NCBI RefSeq assembly: GCF_018873765.1
Contig: NC_057926.1
Location: 38,920,946 to 38,984,945 of the forward strand
Length of the DNA stretch: 64,000 nt
Reading direction: 5' to 3'
Origin: Telopea speciosissima
Lineage: Eukaryota; Streptophyta; Magnoliopsida; Proteales; Proteaceae
A program made the position numbers and the translations under genes. The notes under the pieces are model-generated. The model made no database searches. It was given only the letters and a program-made list of their open reading frames with translations, and had not been told where the DNA came from. Shown in pieces: positions 10,108 through 22,520 of the stretch; the first letter of the stretch is position 1, and each line of letters begins with the position of its first letter.

Positions 10108-12190
10108 GAATGGGATCCCATTCACCGGGGGGCGGGTGAGGGCGAGAATGGGTATTAGGAGGGTGTTTTTGTACATACAAAAACCCTAGGAGTTGTTTGT
10201 GAACCCTAAGAGGGTGGGTGAACCATTCTCAATGGGTAGAGGAAAACTTTGTCCATAAACAATTTACATTCACTTCATAAAATACATTCAAAGCATTTCC
10301 ATTAAAACATAAGGCATGACATTTCAAAATATTAATCCATTTTCCATTCTTGACAGTTTTAGGCAAAAAAACATTGAAGATAAGCAGCTAGATGTGCAGG
10401 TGCAACGAGTGATGCATTTCGTAAGACCTGTCGATCACGTTATAACCCTATCAAACCCAAAACATACAAAAATTGCCACCTTATCGAAACAACAGGTGGC
10501 ACGTCCCATTCCATTCATCCTACGTGCATGCATACAAGGCAATCTGCTTTCTAAGCAAAGCATCTCACCCGAAGGCAAGAATTCCATTCATCCCAAACAA
10601 GCGAGGTAATCGGCCGGTCAAGCCAAGCATCTCACCCAAAAGCGAGAAACCATCAAAAGTGCAACATCCAACAACTAACCCCTATAGGAAAGGACGTGGA
10701 GGTCGACCGGCAATGCATGAAATATACCAAGTTAGGTTTTTATTTCATTTCAAGATGTTTAAAAAATAAGGAGAGATATAGAGAGAGAGAAACCCCTAAG
10801 CACCCTCTCAAAGAGGAGAAGAAGGAGAAAGAAAAAAAGGGATGGAAGCTTGAGAAACATTGTATGATCGAGGGGAAAGGTACCTTGGGTCAAAGAGGAT
10901 CGATAGCAAGTTTCAAAGAGGGTTCAAAGAGGTAACCCTAAGCCCCCTCTCGATTTATGTAGGGTTTTTAGTATGGTTTGATGGCTTGGGTAGTATCCTA
11001 GTAGTGGTAGTGAGGTATTAAAATGAGTAATTAGGGTAAGAGGGAAGTGATTCCCATGAAATTCTTGGGGAAAAATATTTGTCGGTCGACCAGCCTGACC
11101 TGATGGTCGACTAGTTATGCCTAGAATGCCCAAGTAGGGCTACATAAATAGACTTGTTAAGTGGGTATCTTACCCACTATTCCAGAGTATAAAAGATAAG
11201 TTTATGTCTATAAAATATCGTATAGGGGTCCAGTTTGATCCAAATGTGACAGAGAACCGATAGATACACTATTTGAGGATAGTAGAGATATAATAGTACA
11301 GTAGAGACATAGAGAAGTGAGGAGAATTCTATCATATCATTGCATGTTTTTCCCAGTAGTTATAAGTATATCATTTCCTCTAAGATTATGAATGCTATTA
11401 TTGAATGAAATGCTATTTTGTGAATTGTACAAGCAAGATGAAGAATGATAAGTTAAGTAAATAGTAATGAATAAAAAATAACTGAAACTGAATATTTTAT
11501 CAATGTCTAGTTTAACAAAAGGAAATGGGAGGGAAAATGGTCCCTTAATATCCAGTTCACCAGCTGCGAGAGGATAATAGGGATTCTATCAATATCCAGA
11601 TCACCCTAGAGTTGAATTAGATAATATGGACTAGAAGTAGAGGTTAGCAAAGAAAGTAAAGGAGCATTAGAGGCTCAAGAAAAGAAAGTCAAGTATAAAA
11701 AAGCATAGCAAACACTCTGTGACTGGTGACCCTTTCGAGTAGAGGTTTAGGTATTGGATGAGGCACAAAGATTAGGGCATGGTCTTCCCGGACGTTTTGG
11801 CGAATGGCTAGAGTGGAGACTAGTCTCCCCCGACGCTTTGACGACCGGCCAAGATGGAGATCATGTACCTTCTGAGATAATTGATGTCTCACAGGTCCCC
11901 AGAGTTACAGATTATCGTATGCTCACACTTATACAGCTTACCGGTAGTTCATACACATGACCTAATTAGTCAAAGAAAGAGAAGAAAAGATAAATGATGT
12001 GCATCATGCATGCCAGTAAATGTATGATCAAATATAGTATTCCAAATTTGATAGATTATGATAGTAGCATGTTCATAGCATGATTTGTTACATTCATGAG
12101 CATGATATGAACTGCATTCTTTCTCACAGAGCTAGTTTAGCTCACCTTATAATTTATGAATGTTTTACAAAGCATGCACACGTTGAGTGC

Positions 12191-12226
<36 letters not shown>

Positions 12227-12532
12227 GATGTTTGATGTACTATGAGATAAATATATTGAGAAATATTACTTGACGTAATTAACAGAAGATAGTAGAGATG
12301 TAACCAATAATGTGATAGTATTCTGATACAATATACAAATAGATGTTGAAAGTGCAATGGGTGATTCTAGTGTTTTATAGAAATGTTTATAGTTTTATCA
12401 TTGTGATATTTTAATGTCTCTGATATAATTATAGTTTTCGCATCCTGAAGATAATAGAAATAAAAAACCAATTGTTATTTAACGACGGCCTTTGACCCAT
12501 ATCTTCTATCCGGATTTGGGGGCATTACAAAT
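10108..12532. repeat. degenerate non-coding repeat, possible old solo LTR
   Basis: No coding signal is visible. The left edge (10111-10255) resembles 15286-15425 inside the thioesterase intron. The right edge ends GGGGGCATTACA near 12532, a form common at Ty3 chromovirus LTR ends. Between are A/T-rich sequence and GA-rich tracts. I could not match a TG start or a target duplication, so the solo-LTR reading is tentative. Confidence 0.3.
12191..12222. repeat. (AG)n microsatellite
   Basis: An uninterrupted AG dinucleotide run of about 15 units. Confidence 0.9.
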
Positions 12533-12887
12533 AACTCATAATTAAACACTAATGATAGTATTGATGTGTGATTGTATAAACAAACATGAGATATGGATAA
12601 TAATCCTAATGGACCGTTAATGTGACAAAGAATCCACACATACTTATTATACATAATGATTTCATGTACGACACCAAAAAAATCAAACAAGTACAAAGAA
12701 CATTTTTTATTTTTTCTTAGGGTAAAAAAGTACAAAGAACAGATTGAAGAGTGAGAATACAAATTCGTGGAAAGACTTTCTTATGGTCAAATAATTTTTA
12801 ATCTTGTTTTTTACTCTTACTACACATTTGACCACCTACCCATCTCCTTTTTCGGTGAACCTTCAGAGCAACCGAGGCAGATGGTTC

Positions 12888-12895
12888 TATAAAAG
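12888..12895 (+). promoter_or_regulatory. TATA box of the FatB-like gene
   Basis: TATAAAAG lies 154 bp upstream of the predicted ATG at 13049, a normal spacing for a plant core promoter with a 5' UTR of about 120 nt. Confidence 0.6.
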
Positions 12896-13048
12896 CCGCT
12901 GGAAGTAACAAGAATTTTGTCGAACACAATACACTTTGAACTTGTTGAAAGTTCTGTGGCTTGTTTTTCCTTCCTTTCTCCATTTTGATTTGCAAAATTG
13001 TTAAAATAGAAGTGTTTTAGTTAAGCTTTTAACACAGTTACATCAATT

Positions 13049-16000
13049 ATGGCTGCCACTGTCGGTGGTATCACATTGCTTGTTCCATTTCCGACATCTA
13101 CTCCGGCAAAGAGAACTACAAGAATGATGCTTGGAAGAAAATCTGATTCTTCTTCTTCTTCTTCTTCTAATGGTGTTTCACCAGTTAAGGCAAATGGGGT
13201 TGGGACAATCTTGAAGATGGCAACAGAGAAGCAGTGGAAGCTACTTGACAGAAGGGAGAGGGAAGATGATCAGCACGTTATGATTGGAGACCCATTTGGT
13301 CTTGGTGAGGTTGTGAAGGACATGCGTATTTTCTGTGAGAACTTCACAATCAGATCTTATGATATGGGTCCTAATCGCACGGCATCCATAGAGACTTTGA
13401 TGAATCTTTTACAGGTTTGATTTAGAATTCATATTATTAACACGTTTTCACCTTTCCCACACGAGCACACAAGGGGTATGGGTCCTCTTGATAGAGGAGC
13501 TCTCTCACAGATCTTTATCCTCTCAAGTCTGGTGTATCGCCCGGTGCATCTAAAAGGTGCATCAGACGGTGTGCATGCACTTGGGGGGCACTTTAAGGTA
13601 CAATACCCGATGCACCTTTTAGCTGCACCAGACCAGTCTTGAGGTGATAAAAATCCGCTATCTGAGTCGCTTTACTATTCATGTCAGCCATAGACAGATA
13701 ACGGTAGAGCTAGAAAAACATAATTTTTATCTTCTGTTGTAACTGGAGTGCTGCTATGCGCATCGTGTAGCGCAGCAGTGGCCATGTGTGCATAGTGGGC
13801 AACACTGTGCACACATGACCGTTGCTACGCCGCATGATGCGCACAATAGCGCTCTAGTTACAGCAGCGGATTAAGGTCCAAAAAAACAACTATAGATTTT
13901 GTTATCAATTTTTTGCTGATAAGATTTTTTGATAAATTTAAAATTGAAATTTGACCATTGAGAGTCTTGGTCTATAGTTGTAGGCTTGTAGCATAGATTG
14001 GCTGATGTTATCTATAGGCATCGTTAGTTTAACGGACAAAAAGGAGTTCAGATCAGCTATGCACCTGTCCATGGGGCATGGGTCCCACACCCTAGAGGCA
14101 AGTCCCACATCCCATGGAAGGTTCAGATCTATCCCCACCCGTTCCCATGTGGGTAGCAGATCTAAACTCTTCTGGATCAACTACCCACATGAGAACGGGT
14201 GGGGACAAATCTGCCCTCTCCATAGGGGTGTGAGACCTGCCTTTAAAGTGTGGGATCCATACCCAATGGAGGGGTCAGATCTGTCCCCACCCGTCCCCAT
14301 GTGGGTAGCTGATCCGGATTCGATAAAAAGGGATGGAAAAATATATGACATGGGCCCTAACTATGAAAGGAGTGAAAAAACAGCAAAGCCGAAGGAAAAC
14401 AATCTATTATAAAGTGGTGGGAAACGATATGACATGTGCCGCAAACCGTAGGACTTTGTAGCGTAGGGAGGGTGCATTGAAAAAATTTAGGAGCATGTCT
14501 TTAGACAAAGTACTATAATTAATAAATGTTGTCTCCTTGATTCCCTACCTATGCAAAGAAACAAGTGGACTTTTTGATGTTTTATGGAAAATATCAAAAT
14601 TATTCTATCGATTTTTTCCTATCCCAATTTTACCCGCCAAACAAATGGGGTCTTATTTTTTTCCCATTCATTATGTTTCACTTGAGTGAAATCTGATGAT
14701 CTAGGGCTTGCCCTGCTGTTTGACACTTCACTCTTGGGATAGTGTTTCAGGGACTTAATGAGTGAATCAAGTTAAATGATATCTTTTGTAATTTTAGCTA
14801 TTTCCTCTACTCATTCTTAGGAAGAAAACTGATTTAATAATATATACAATTTATTTTTAGGTTGATTATGTTCTAATCAATATTAATTATTCCTTCTTGA
14901 TGGTACTAATGTGCAGGAAACGGCTCTAAATAATATTAAAAATATGGGGATTTTGAAAGATGGATTGGGTTCAACACCAGAGATGAGTGGAAGGAGCCTT
15001 ATATGGGTGCTCTCTAAGATGCATGTTGTCGTGGATCACTACCCTTCTTGGTAAGCCACCCCCAAAACACTTTTTTATGAATATGAATTTTCTTGTTGAC
15101 ATCCATCAAGGTGTTAAATAATTTCTAATTTTATTATTTTGTTTTTTAATATTACTTTTATCCTTTTAATATTACATGCAAATTTTTTTTCTGATACAAT
15201 ATAGATAAGTTTTTCAATAAGGGAAAAATGATTATTTCACATGTTTATTCGAAATATATACATGACAATGATGTCTTTGAGACCCATTCACCGTGGGACA
15301 GGAGAGAATTGGAAAGGATATCAGAAAGATACTTTGGAACATACCAAAACCCTAGAAAGAATTTATGAACCCTAGGATCGATGGTGGGTGAACTATCTTC
15401 CATGGGTGAAGAAAAACTTAGTCCTCACATAATAATATAACTTTAAGTCTTTGGAACCTAATGTGATATATTACTATAAAAAATATCAAATTTCAAAGAG
15501 AAACCATGGTGGAAGATAATTCCTGCTTCTTCGGTCCATGCACTACCAACAAAGTCTACTGCTTTGCCGTAACATTCTTGAGTAGTGGGGAAGGAAGAGT
15601 GGAAGACCAATATCTATTTCAATTACTAAATAAATCAATTTCAATGAACCAATGACTTTTCAGAATTGAAGCTAAAGTTCATGTCTCAATGACATTGCTT
15701 TCACTAAGGTTGGCTAATCTCTGAATGCTAATTGTTTTTTCCACATTAAAACAAAGTGATATATTTAAAAATTTGATGTCACAAGCAAGGTTTAAGAGAT
15801 GGAATAGGAATTGGTCCTAAGAACCTTATAATTGGTCCTTGGATCACAGTGATTCTAAGAATTTTAGGTATGAACAGGTCATATAGAATTGACCAGAGTC
15901 AGGATCTGTGAATCTATTAATTCTGATCAAATCTTGAAACCATGGTAACATTTTATATTGACCTGGTCATGTTTAGGGTGATCTATCAAATCCTTTTTTT

Positions 16001-19000
16001 TAAGGGAAAAAAATTATTTGGGATTCAAAAGTTTTCAAGCTACTAGTAATTGATTTTTATTGGAGTATTGGGTAGAATCTAAGGAATATCGAATTCGTTA
16101 TAGTATCTTTCAAGTTTCTGGATAAAAAGTGTTGTTAATTTAAAGGGAAAATCTTCTTTGTGCAGAGGGCGTAGATTGCGGCCAGACATATGGGGATGGG
16201 AAAAATGATCACCCCACCCCTTGAATGGTGGAAATGTCGCCCTCATGTATTTGAGCGCAACCTGAGTTGTGACACAAAAAACATCAACACTAATTTAAAA
16301 ATATAAGTCAAATACATAGTATAATGTGTTTTTTCACCAAAAACCTGGGGAACTCTATTAATACCCAATAAAAAAAATAGTGAAAGTTAGATTATTTTTA
16401 AATTCTGGGCATGTGATGATAAATTAGTCTTTAGTGGATTGCAAATAAGACATAAGAATGACATCACTCTATCTATGTCATGATTAGGGGTGTAAATGAA
16501 TAGCCAAAATTCGTTTCTGTATCCGTTTAGCATTATTCGAATCCGCCCAAAAATTAAACGGATGCGGATATGAATGGCTATAGCTATCCAAAAAGCTATA
16601 TTTACATGTAAACGGATAAAATATCCGATCCATATCTGTGTCTGTATCCGTTTAGCACTATTCGAATCTGTCCGATAGCTAATCGAATGCAAATGCGGAT
16701 ATAGCACTATCCGAGCCGAATCCGATCCGTTTACAGCCCTAGTCATGATGGATTAGTCGTATGAAGTCATCATTTTGTTATTATCGGATTTTCCTTCCAA
16801 TTCAATTGACGAAAAATGTTCACATGTGGTCCAGCCTCCATGTTGACCGGATTTTCCTCTCAATTCCTGTTCGTTTCCATGTAAATGGGAAATTTACATT
16901 AAAATATTATTTTTTGGGAAGAGCTTGCTTCCTGGTAGCATGGCCATGCAGCAGCACGGGCCAATGAGAGCACATGCGCATGGGTATCAATATAGATGTA
17001 ATTTTTAATCTAATAGGAGACATGGTAATTATTTTGTACGTTTCTATGTTTTGGCACAAGTTCCACGTGACAAGGCAGGGTTCTTTTACCTATTATCGTT
17101 TTTACATACATGTTATCTAAAATTTTCCATGTAAGTGCTTCTTACCAAGAAACGATTAAATTCTTAACAAGAAGAAAGGAAAAGTAGTTGGGTTTAGTTT
17201 CAAACAAGAATGGTAGGTGGGATTTTTATACCAATTTTTTTTTATTATCGTATTTATATTTATTTACTTATTTATTTTTTTGATGTTTAATGACACATGA
17301 CTAATCCAAACCATGTCAACGGTATATCTATCAAAATCATTTGATCAATTTTCCCTAGTCTAAATGAATTAATTGATGTTGATAGATAACATTTATTCTA
17401 TTTTTGAATTTGCTTGTAGGGGTGACGATGTTCAAGTAGATAATTGGTTGATCCCATCTAACAAGAATGGCCAGGGTACTGAATGGATCATTCGTGATAG
17501 CCAGACCTGTAGAACTCTCACACGAGCTACTAGGTTTGGAATACTAGTAATTTTATCTCAATTAATAAATTTACCTGTTTTGTAATTAATTTTCTTATCT
17601 CGTAGATCTAAATAATTTCTTATTTTAAAATCAAGTGGCTTAATTTAGTTGATCATATTTGTTATTTAACCTGCAGTGTGTTCGTGATGATGAATAAAAA
17701 AACAAGAAAACTATCGAAAATGCCAGAGGAGGTCAAAAGAGAAATGGAAACTCATTACATAGACTATCTTCCTACTCCTATTGCAGATGAGGATAGCAAT
17801 AGAATAGTAAAGTTTGATTACAATAATATGGATTATGTTCGAACCGGTTTAACAGTAAGTATATATATCAGATTATTTTGATATCATTATATTTACAGCT
17901 TTGGTTTTTTTACTAATTACTTTTCTAATAATGACTTTTTAAACTCCTAATCTGCAGCCTCGTTGGAGTGATTTGGATGCCAATCAACACGTGAACAATG
18001 TGAAATACATTGGGTTGATGCTTGAGGTTAAATTCTTTCTTTTGCAGATTTGTTTGGTTTTGGTTTTTGTTTTTTGTTTTTTGTTTTTTGTTTTTTATGT
18101 TTTTTTTTATTTTTATTTTTTTTAACTTAAGATGGTGTAACCAGGGTTTTAAGAATCGGAATTGGATCAGTGAATCCTTCGATTCGGATCAGAATTGGCT
18201 ATGATCAATCCGATACGGTCGATTCACACCCAAACCCAAGAAATTCCCTATTTTTGGATCTGAGGATCGATTCTAGGGTTCTTGAGTACCTATTCAAGCA
18301 TAGTCCAATCCGATCCGGATCCAAATCACCAATGACTGATTCAGTGTTTCAAAACCCTGGGTGCAACTCTAGCCAGGCTGGGCACCGTTTGGATTTTTTT
18401 TTGTTTTTTTGGATTGTTAATGAGGCCAAGGCTTGATGTGGTTCAAATTTAGACCTAAGTTGTGTAGAAATAAATACTTATAACCATGCAAAATTCTGGA
18501 TTGGCAAGATTGCCTCAGATTACTGAGAATGAACCACCGCTATAAATTTATAACAAAAAAAAAAATTAAAAAATTTTTCTCAATACCCAAATCCTTATAC
18601 AACCTCTATGATACCCATTCAAAGTAGGGCTATTTTTTTTTTTTTTGGGCCTGATTTTGAATTTTCAAGCCGGGCTTTAATACCACTTGTTAGAGAATTT
18701 ATAGGATAGAATTCATCCTCAGAAGGTAGTCTTTAAGGAAAAGGTATCCAAATCCTTAAAAACCCCTATATTATCCATTCATATTCGATGTGTGACTATT
18801 TTATTTTTTTTACTTTATCCTGGACTTCCCAACCCTACCACCCCCGAACCCCCACCATAGACCTTTTGGAATACAAGAAATCAAACCCCGAACAAGTTTT
18901 ACCCATTAATCTATCTACTACTTGCCCATTAGGCCTTAACAAATCCTCTTTGTGATGATGTGGTTCAAATTCTTCTTAGGGTTTCTTATGAAGTTTTATT

Positions 19001-19269
19001 TGGCATATATTAATGAATATAAGATGATGATGGTGATATTGCAGAGTGTTCCCATTTCAATCTTGGAGGGCCATGAGATTTCTGAGGTCAATGTAGAGTA
19101 CAGAAGGGAATGTGGGATGGATGATGCATTGCAGTCCCTGACTTCTGTTTGTAGTCAAGAAGCAAGTGCTGGAGGAGGAGGAGCAGGTCATCATGAGTGT
19201 TTACACTTACTGCGTTCTGAGAATGGAGCTGTGGTTGCTAGAGGGAGGACCAAGTGGAGACCCAAATAG
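13049..19269 (+). CDS. FATB: acyl-ACP thioesterase, FatB-like, plastidial (six exons)
   Basis: It hydrolyses acyl-ACP to release free fatty acids, ending plastid fatty-acid synthesis. Predicted exons: 13049-13414, 14917-15050, 17420-17533, 17677-17854, 17958-18026, 19045-19269. All introns are GT-AG and phases agree, giving 361 residues. Family blocks: 'EKQWKLLDRR' (exon 1), 'FTIRSYDMGPNRTASIETLMN', 'TRATRS/VFVMMNK', 'MDYVRTGLTPRWSDLDANQHVNNVKY' and 'VEYRRECG'. The FatB catalytic network is present: Asp271, Asn273, His275, then Glu309-Cys310, 35 residues after His. The Ser-rich N-terminus suits a transit peptide. Oddities: the hydrophobic segment usually found before EKQW is absent, the protein ends at 'RGRTKWRPK' without the usual tail, and the 'KYIGW' Trp is Leu. 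Chain-length preference cannot be read. Introns are MITE-rich, but no exon lesion is seen. Confidence 0.9.
13497..13668. repeat. fold-back (MITE-like) repeat in FatB-like intron 1
   Basis: The left arm with 'TCTCAAGTCTGGTG' and the right arm with 'CACCAGACCAGTCTTGAGG' are imperfect reverse complements around a GTGCATC-rich centre, so the segment folds on itself. No target duplication was confirmed. Confidence 0.55.
13733..13870. repeat. second fold-back repeat in FatB-like intron 1
   Basis: Arms near 'TGTTGTAACTGGAGTGCTG' and 'AGCGCTCTAGTTACAGCAG' are near reverse complements for roughly 58 bp each, meeting at CATGTGTGCA/TGCACACATG. It looks like a small non-autonomous element or its remnant. 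Confidence 0.6.
14073..14320. repeat. inverted and direct repeats around CCCCACCCGT in intron 1
   Basis: The block 'GATCTATCCCCACCCG...CCCATGTGGGTAG' occurs near 14125-14160, as its reverse complement near 14180-14212, and again directly near 14276-14312. This makes a partly palindromic low-copy repeat. No coding role is seen. Confidence 0.5.
15286..15425. repeat. dispersed repeat related to 10111-10255
   Basis: Shared landmarks in the same order: CCCATTCACCG, AAAACCCTAG, TATGAACCCTA or TGTGAACCCTA, GGTGGGTGAAC, CATGGGT or CAATGGGT. It lies in intron 2 of the FatB-like gene. Confidence 0.5.
16485..16741. mobile_element. hAT-type MITE in FatB-like intron 2
   Basis: 257 bp with inverted ends TAGGGGTGTAAA and TTTACAGCCCTA. 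An exact 8-bp target duplication GTCATGAT flanks it at 16477-16484 and 16742-16749. Eight-bp duplications and short TIRs are the hAT signature. No coding capacity. A second member starts at 63956. Confidence 0.85.
18142..18359. mobile_element. hAT-type MITE in FatB-like intron 5
   Basis: 218 bp with ends CAGGGTTTTAA and CAAAACCCTG. The flanks GGTGTAAC (18134-18141) and GGTGCAAC (18360-18367) match at 7 of 8 positions, fitting an aged 8-bp hAT duplication. Confidence 0.75.
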
Positions 19270-20288
19270 AATATTCAAACAATTAAGGCCTAAAGTGTGG
19301 GAGATAATAACAATTAACAACTCTGTTTTAATTTCCTATTTTGTTGCTCTTTTGATGTCTAAAGATAAATGGATAATTTGTATGTATATCAGACAGATGT
19401 TTGGGAAGCAATAATATCAAAGTTATGAACCTTTTTACTTTGAAGAGTTTCAAGTTAGATATTTCAATTTGGATCTTCTGCTGCCGCCTGCCTGTGAGAG
19501 GTTCCCGTGTCGCCAGCGAGCAGCCTCTCACAGGCAGGGCGTGGATCTCACCTGGGCAGGGTGCTCGAGCAGTGGGTAGAGCTGTCATTTCACCCCTGCC
19601 TGTATGAGGCTGCACGCCGGCTGCATGAGCAGCTGAGGATCCGAATCCTAGATATTTACTTGGGTTTTTGCTAGAGTCTTGGGCTGGGCCTGCAGCCCAA
19701 GCCTGCCCATGTATTAAGTAGGCAGCATTTCCCAGCCCAACCCATTTATAATTAATACATCAGGATCACCTGCACAGAAATTAATATGGAAAAATAAAAG
19801 ATTAGCTTGATTTTTGGTCTTTAGTTTCATGCATGGTAGGAGAATTGATAAAGGGAATAGAGATCATACTGATTTGAATGAAGTGAAAAAAAACACGATC
19901 TTTGTTGTCTAATAGAACAAAGACTAATACCCCCCCAAAAGTCGGTTAACCTTATGGGATTGGTGTGTGGTTTGTGTGATTACACTTTCTTAAAAAAAAA
20001 AACAAAGACTAATACCATAATGAGTCAATTAAAATCAAATCCATCAGGAATTTGAGTGGGATTATGTTTTAATACCGAGATATAGTTTTTTGTTAAATAT
20101 TGATAATCTTATCTGTTACTGTTGATGGCATTGCCAAAGGTGGGGCTGATAAGATTTTTTTTGTCTCTGAATTCGTCTAGGAATGCTTGGATGTTAACCT
20201 TGTAATATTTATTTATTTTTTTTAATACTTGCTGACCTTTAGCAAAAAAATAAATAAAAAAACAGTTAAGATCAAATCTATTTATCAA
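19270..20288. other. 3' flank of FatB-like gene and intergenic DNA
   Basis: A/T-rich sequence with the 3' UTR in its first part and one GC-rich hairpin (19487-19538). I see no gene in the remainder. Confidence 0.5.
19487..19538. other. perfect 15-bp stem hairpin downstream of FatB-like gene
   Basis: CCTGCCTGTGAGAGG (19487-19501) and CCTCTCACAGGCAGG (19524-19538) are exact reverse complements with a 22-bp loop, 218 bp after the stop codon. Confidence 0.7.
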
Positions 20289-20949
20289 GGGAAATTATCA
20301 ACAACACCCCCTCTGATAGCCCATCAAATTAATGTCACCCCACTAAGCACCAAAATTTCAATTCTAGCCCAAAAACTAACGGAAAAAACATTGTAACTGT
20401 TAATTACTGATGTCATCATGTTAGTATTTTTGTAAAGACATATTTGCCCTTGTTTTATTCAATACCTTTATTTTTTTATTCCTTTTTCTTTCCTTCTTCT
20501 CCTTCTGCTGTTTTTTCCCACACATCACATTGCCTTGCTGCCACTACAGCCGCCGCTACCATCACCACCCCCTGTCCCCTCCAACCCTCCTTCTCTCGCG
20601 CCCTTGCAACCCCGCCACATCCCTCTCCAGTCTCCCCGTCCCCACATTGGACAAATCCAACTCTTCAATCATCTTCTTCAGATCCAATTTCTCACTAGAA
20701 TCCATTGTTCATTTGGGTTTGAAACCCTAATCCAGCAGAAGACCCTTGGAAGCCATTGTTCATCTGGTTTGAAACCCTAATCCATTACCTCCAAGGCCAA
20801 CACAAGAACCATGGCCATGGCCATTTAGCCCTGCTAACATGGCATTGATGTCATTTCCCTTATCAAGAAAGCATTCCTCAAATCCTCAAGAACCTTCACA
20901 GTATCAACCCCTTTCGTGTTCAACTCAATGAACTCATTCAACCAGGATA

Positions 20950-21330
20950 CTGGGAAAGGAGATGCAAAAGAAAGGAATCAGGGTTAGGAACCCAAAATAG
21001 TGACGGAAGAGAATCTCAACCAAGATTCTAGAAATGGAGAAGAAACAAAAGAACATAGGGATCCAAAACTCAAGAGAGAAACAGAGAGTCTTATCCGAGA
21101 CCTTAAGATTGGAGATGAAACAGAAGGGAAGCAAGATCACGAACCTAAAAGAGAAATAGAGGAGACTCTCAATTAAGATTTTAGGAAAGGAGATGAAACA
21201 AAAGAAAATGGGGATCCAAAACCGAAGAGAGAAACAAAGATTCTCATTGAAGATCCTAGGATTGAAGATGAAACAGAAGGGAGTCAAGATCAAAAACCTA
21301 AAAGAGAAACAGAGAATGATCTCAACCAAA
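20950..21330. repeat. minisatellite of ~76-bp units inside the Mutator-like element
   Basis: About five imperfect copies share GGAGATGAAACA(A/G)AAG, GATCCAAAAC or GAACCTAAAA, GAGAGAAACA and TCTCAA landmarks. The minus-strand open frame across it (20934-21329) is a by-product of the periodic sequence. Confidence 0.7.
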
Positions 21331-21531
21331 ATTTAAACAGCAGAGCTGAAGAAACAGAATCATTGTGGATATGAATTTATGAATAAGACATGGACAGACG
21401 ACAGGTTTGTTTTGTAATTGGAATGTAAGAATTGGAGGAAGTTTTTCCCACCACTTTCTGATCTTCTTAGAACTATAGTGTCTTACACAGTGACTTGTGC
21501 TCAGGATGTAAAAAATTGTGCACAATGGTAT

Positions 21532-22505
21532 TGTTGCGTGTGAAAACCTCCGTCAGGCAGTTTACCTAAGGATGGGCCTGCAAAAACCGATTTAGCACAA
21601 GAGAGCCGGTGTGACTCCAGCCAAGGACTCTCTGATGCTTAAGTCAGGTCTCCAAAGCAACAACGGTTCAACTAAATGAAAGTGAGATGAGCGTTTAAGC
21701 TCTATACCTGAGTACTTATAGAGCGAGGATAGGGCAGTGGAGAAGAGTCCTCGTATGGGAACTATTTTCAGTAGGAGTCTTCAAAGGTGGAGTCGTATTC
21801 GGAAGGGGACTCTTCGCTTGGCAAGAGTCTTTATTGAATGCAATACGATCCCATCTTTGGATAGCAATCTGATCCAGCTGAGCTGGCGTATCCCGCGAAT
21901 GTCGGTGTGCCTGACGTGGCTCCATGACCTGTAATATGAGAGCTCGGCTCTGTGTTCTTACCCCATGGCCGACATCAGAGTGGTTGGCTAGGCTTATGGT
22001 TCTGGCAGACTCGGCTAGACCGTCAACCGTGGCGATAATGGCAGTTGGGCCGATGCTAGAGATGTTGACCTCATCGTCAGGGCCTAGTGCATGCATCTCG
22101 ACTGTGTTGCAGACCATTGAGGATTCGACCACATTATTGACCTTGGAGGGCTTGACTTTGCTATTGGCCATGGAGGATTCGTCCATGCTGCCAACCCTGG
22201 AGCACTAGGCTTGGTGCCTCTGACAGACGACTAAGATTGGAGTGGTCAACCAAGTTGACGCCTCTGACGAGGTCGACCTAGGTTGCCGACCTGGGAGGTC
22301 TCAGCTAGGTCAAGGATAGAGGTCTCGGTAGAGCTAAGGATGGACACGTCGGCCACGTGATCTGTTTGCGGAGGACTTGGCCATGTAGCTGATTCCGAAG
22401 TGCTCGGCCGCATACTCGTCCTATCATCTAGTTCTTTCTTAGGCCGTGGTAATTCGCTCGGCCACATGTCATCCACTGATGGGTTGGTGTTTTTATGGTT
22501 CATCA
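21532..22505 (-). repeat. 3' LTR of Tat-2
   Basis: 974 bp from TGTTGCGTG to GGTTCATCA on +. It is visibly homologous over its length to 32924-33912, with scattered substitutions and small indels. Confidence 0.88.
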
Positions 22506-22520
22506 CTTGCCCCCACTCAT
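22506..22520 (-). other. polypurine tract of Tat-2
   Basis: On the minus strand ATGAGTGGGGGCAAG directly abuts the 3' LTR, as expected of a plus-strand priming site. Confidence 0.65.

Noticed and set aside
18022..18204. 60-codon Phe-rich ORF in the thioesterase gene.
   Set aside because: It runs from exon 5 into a T-rich intron; the exon 5 donor GAG|GTTAAA is used instead.
20934..21329. 131-codon minus-strand ORF, rich in Phe and Ile, periodic.
   Set aside because: It is the shadow of the ~76-bp minisatellite and has no start context or domain.
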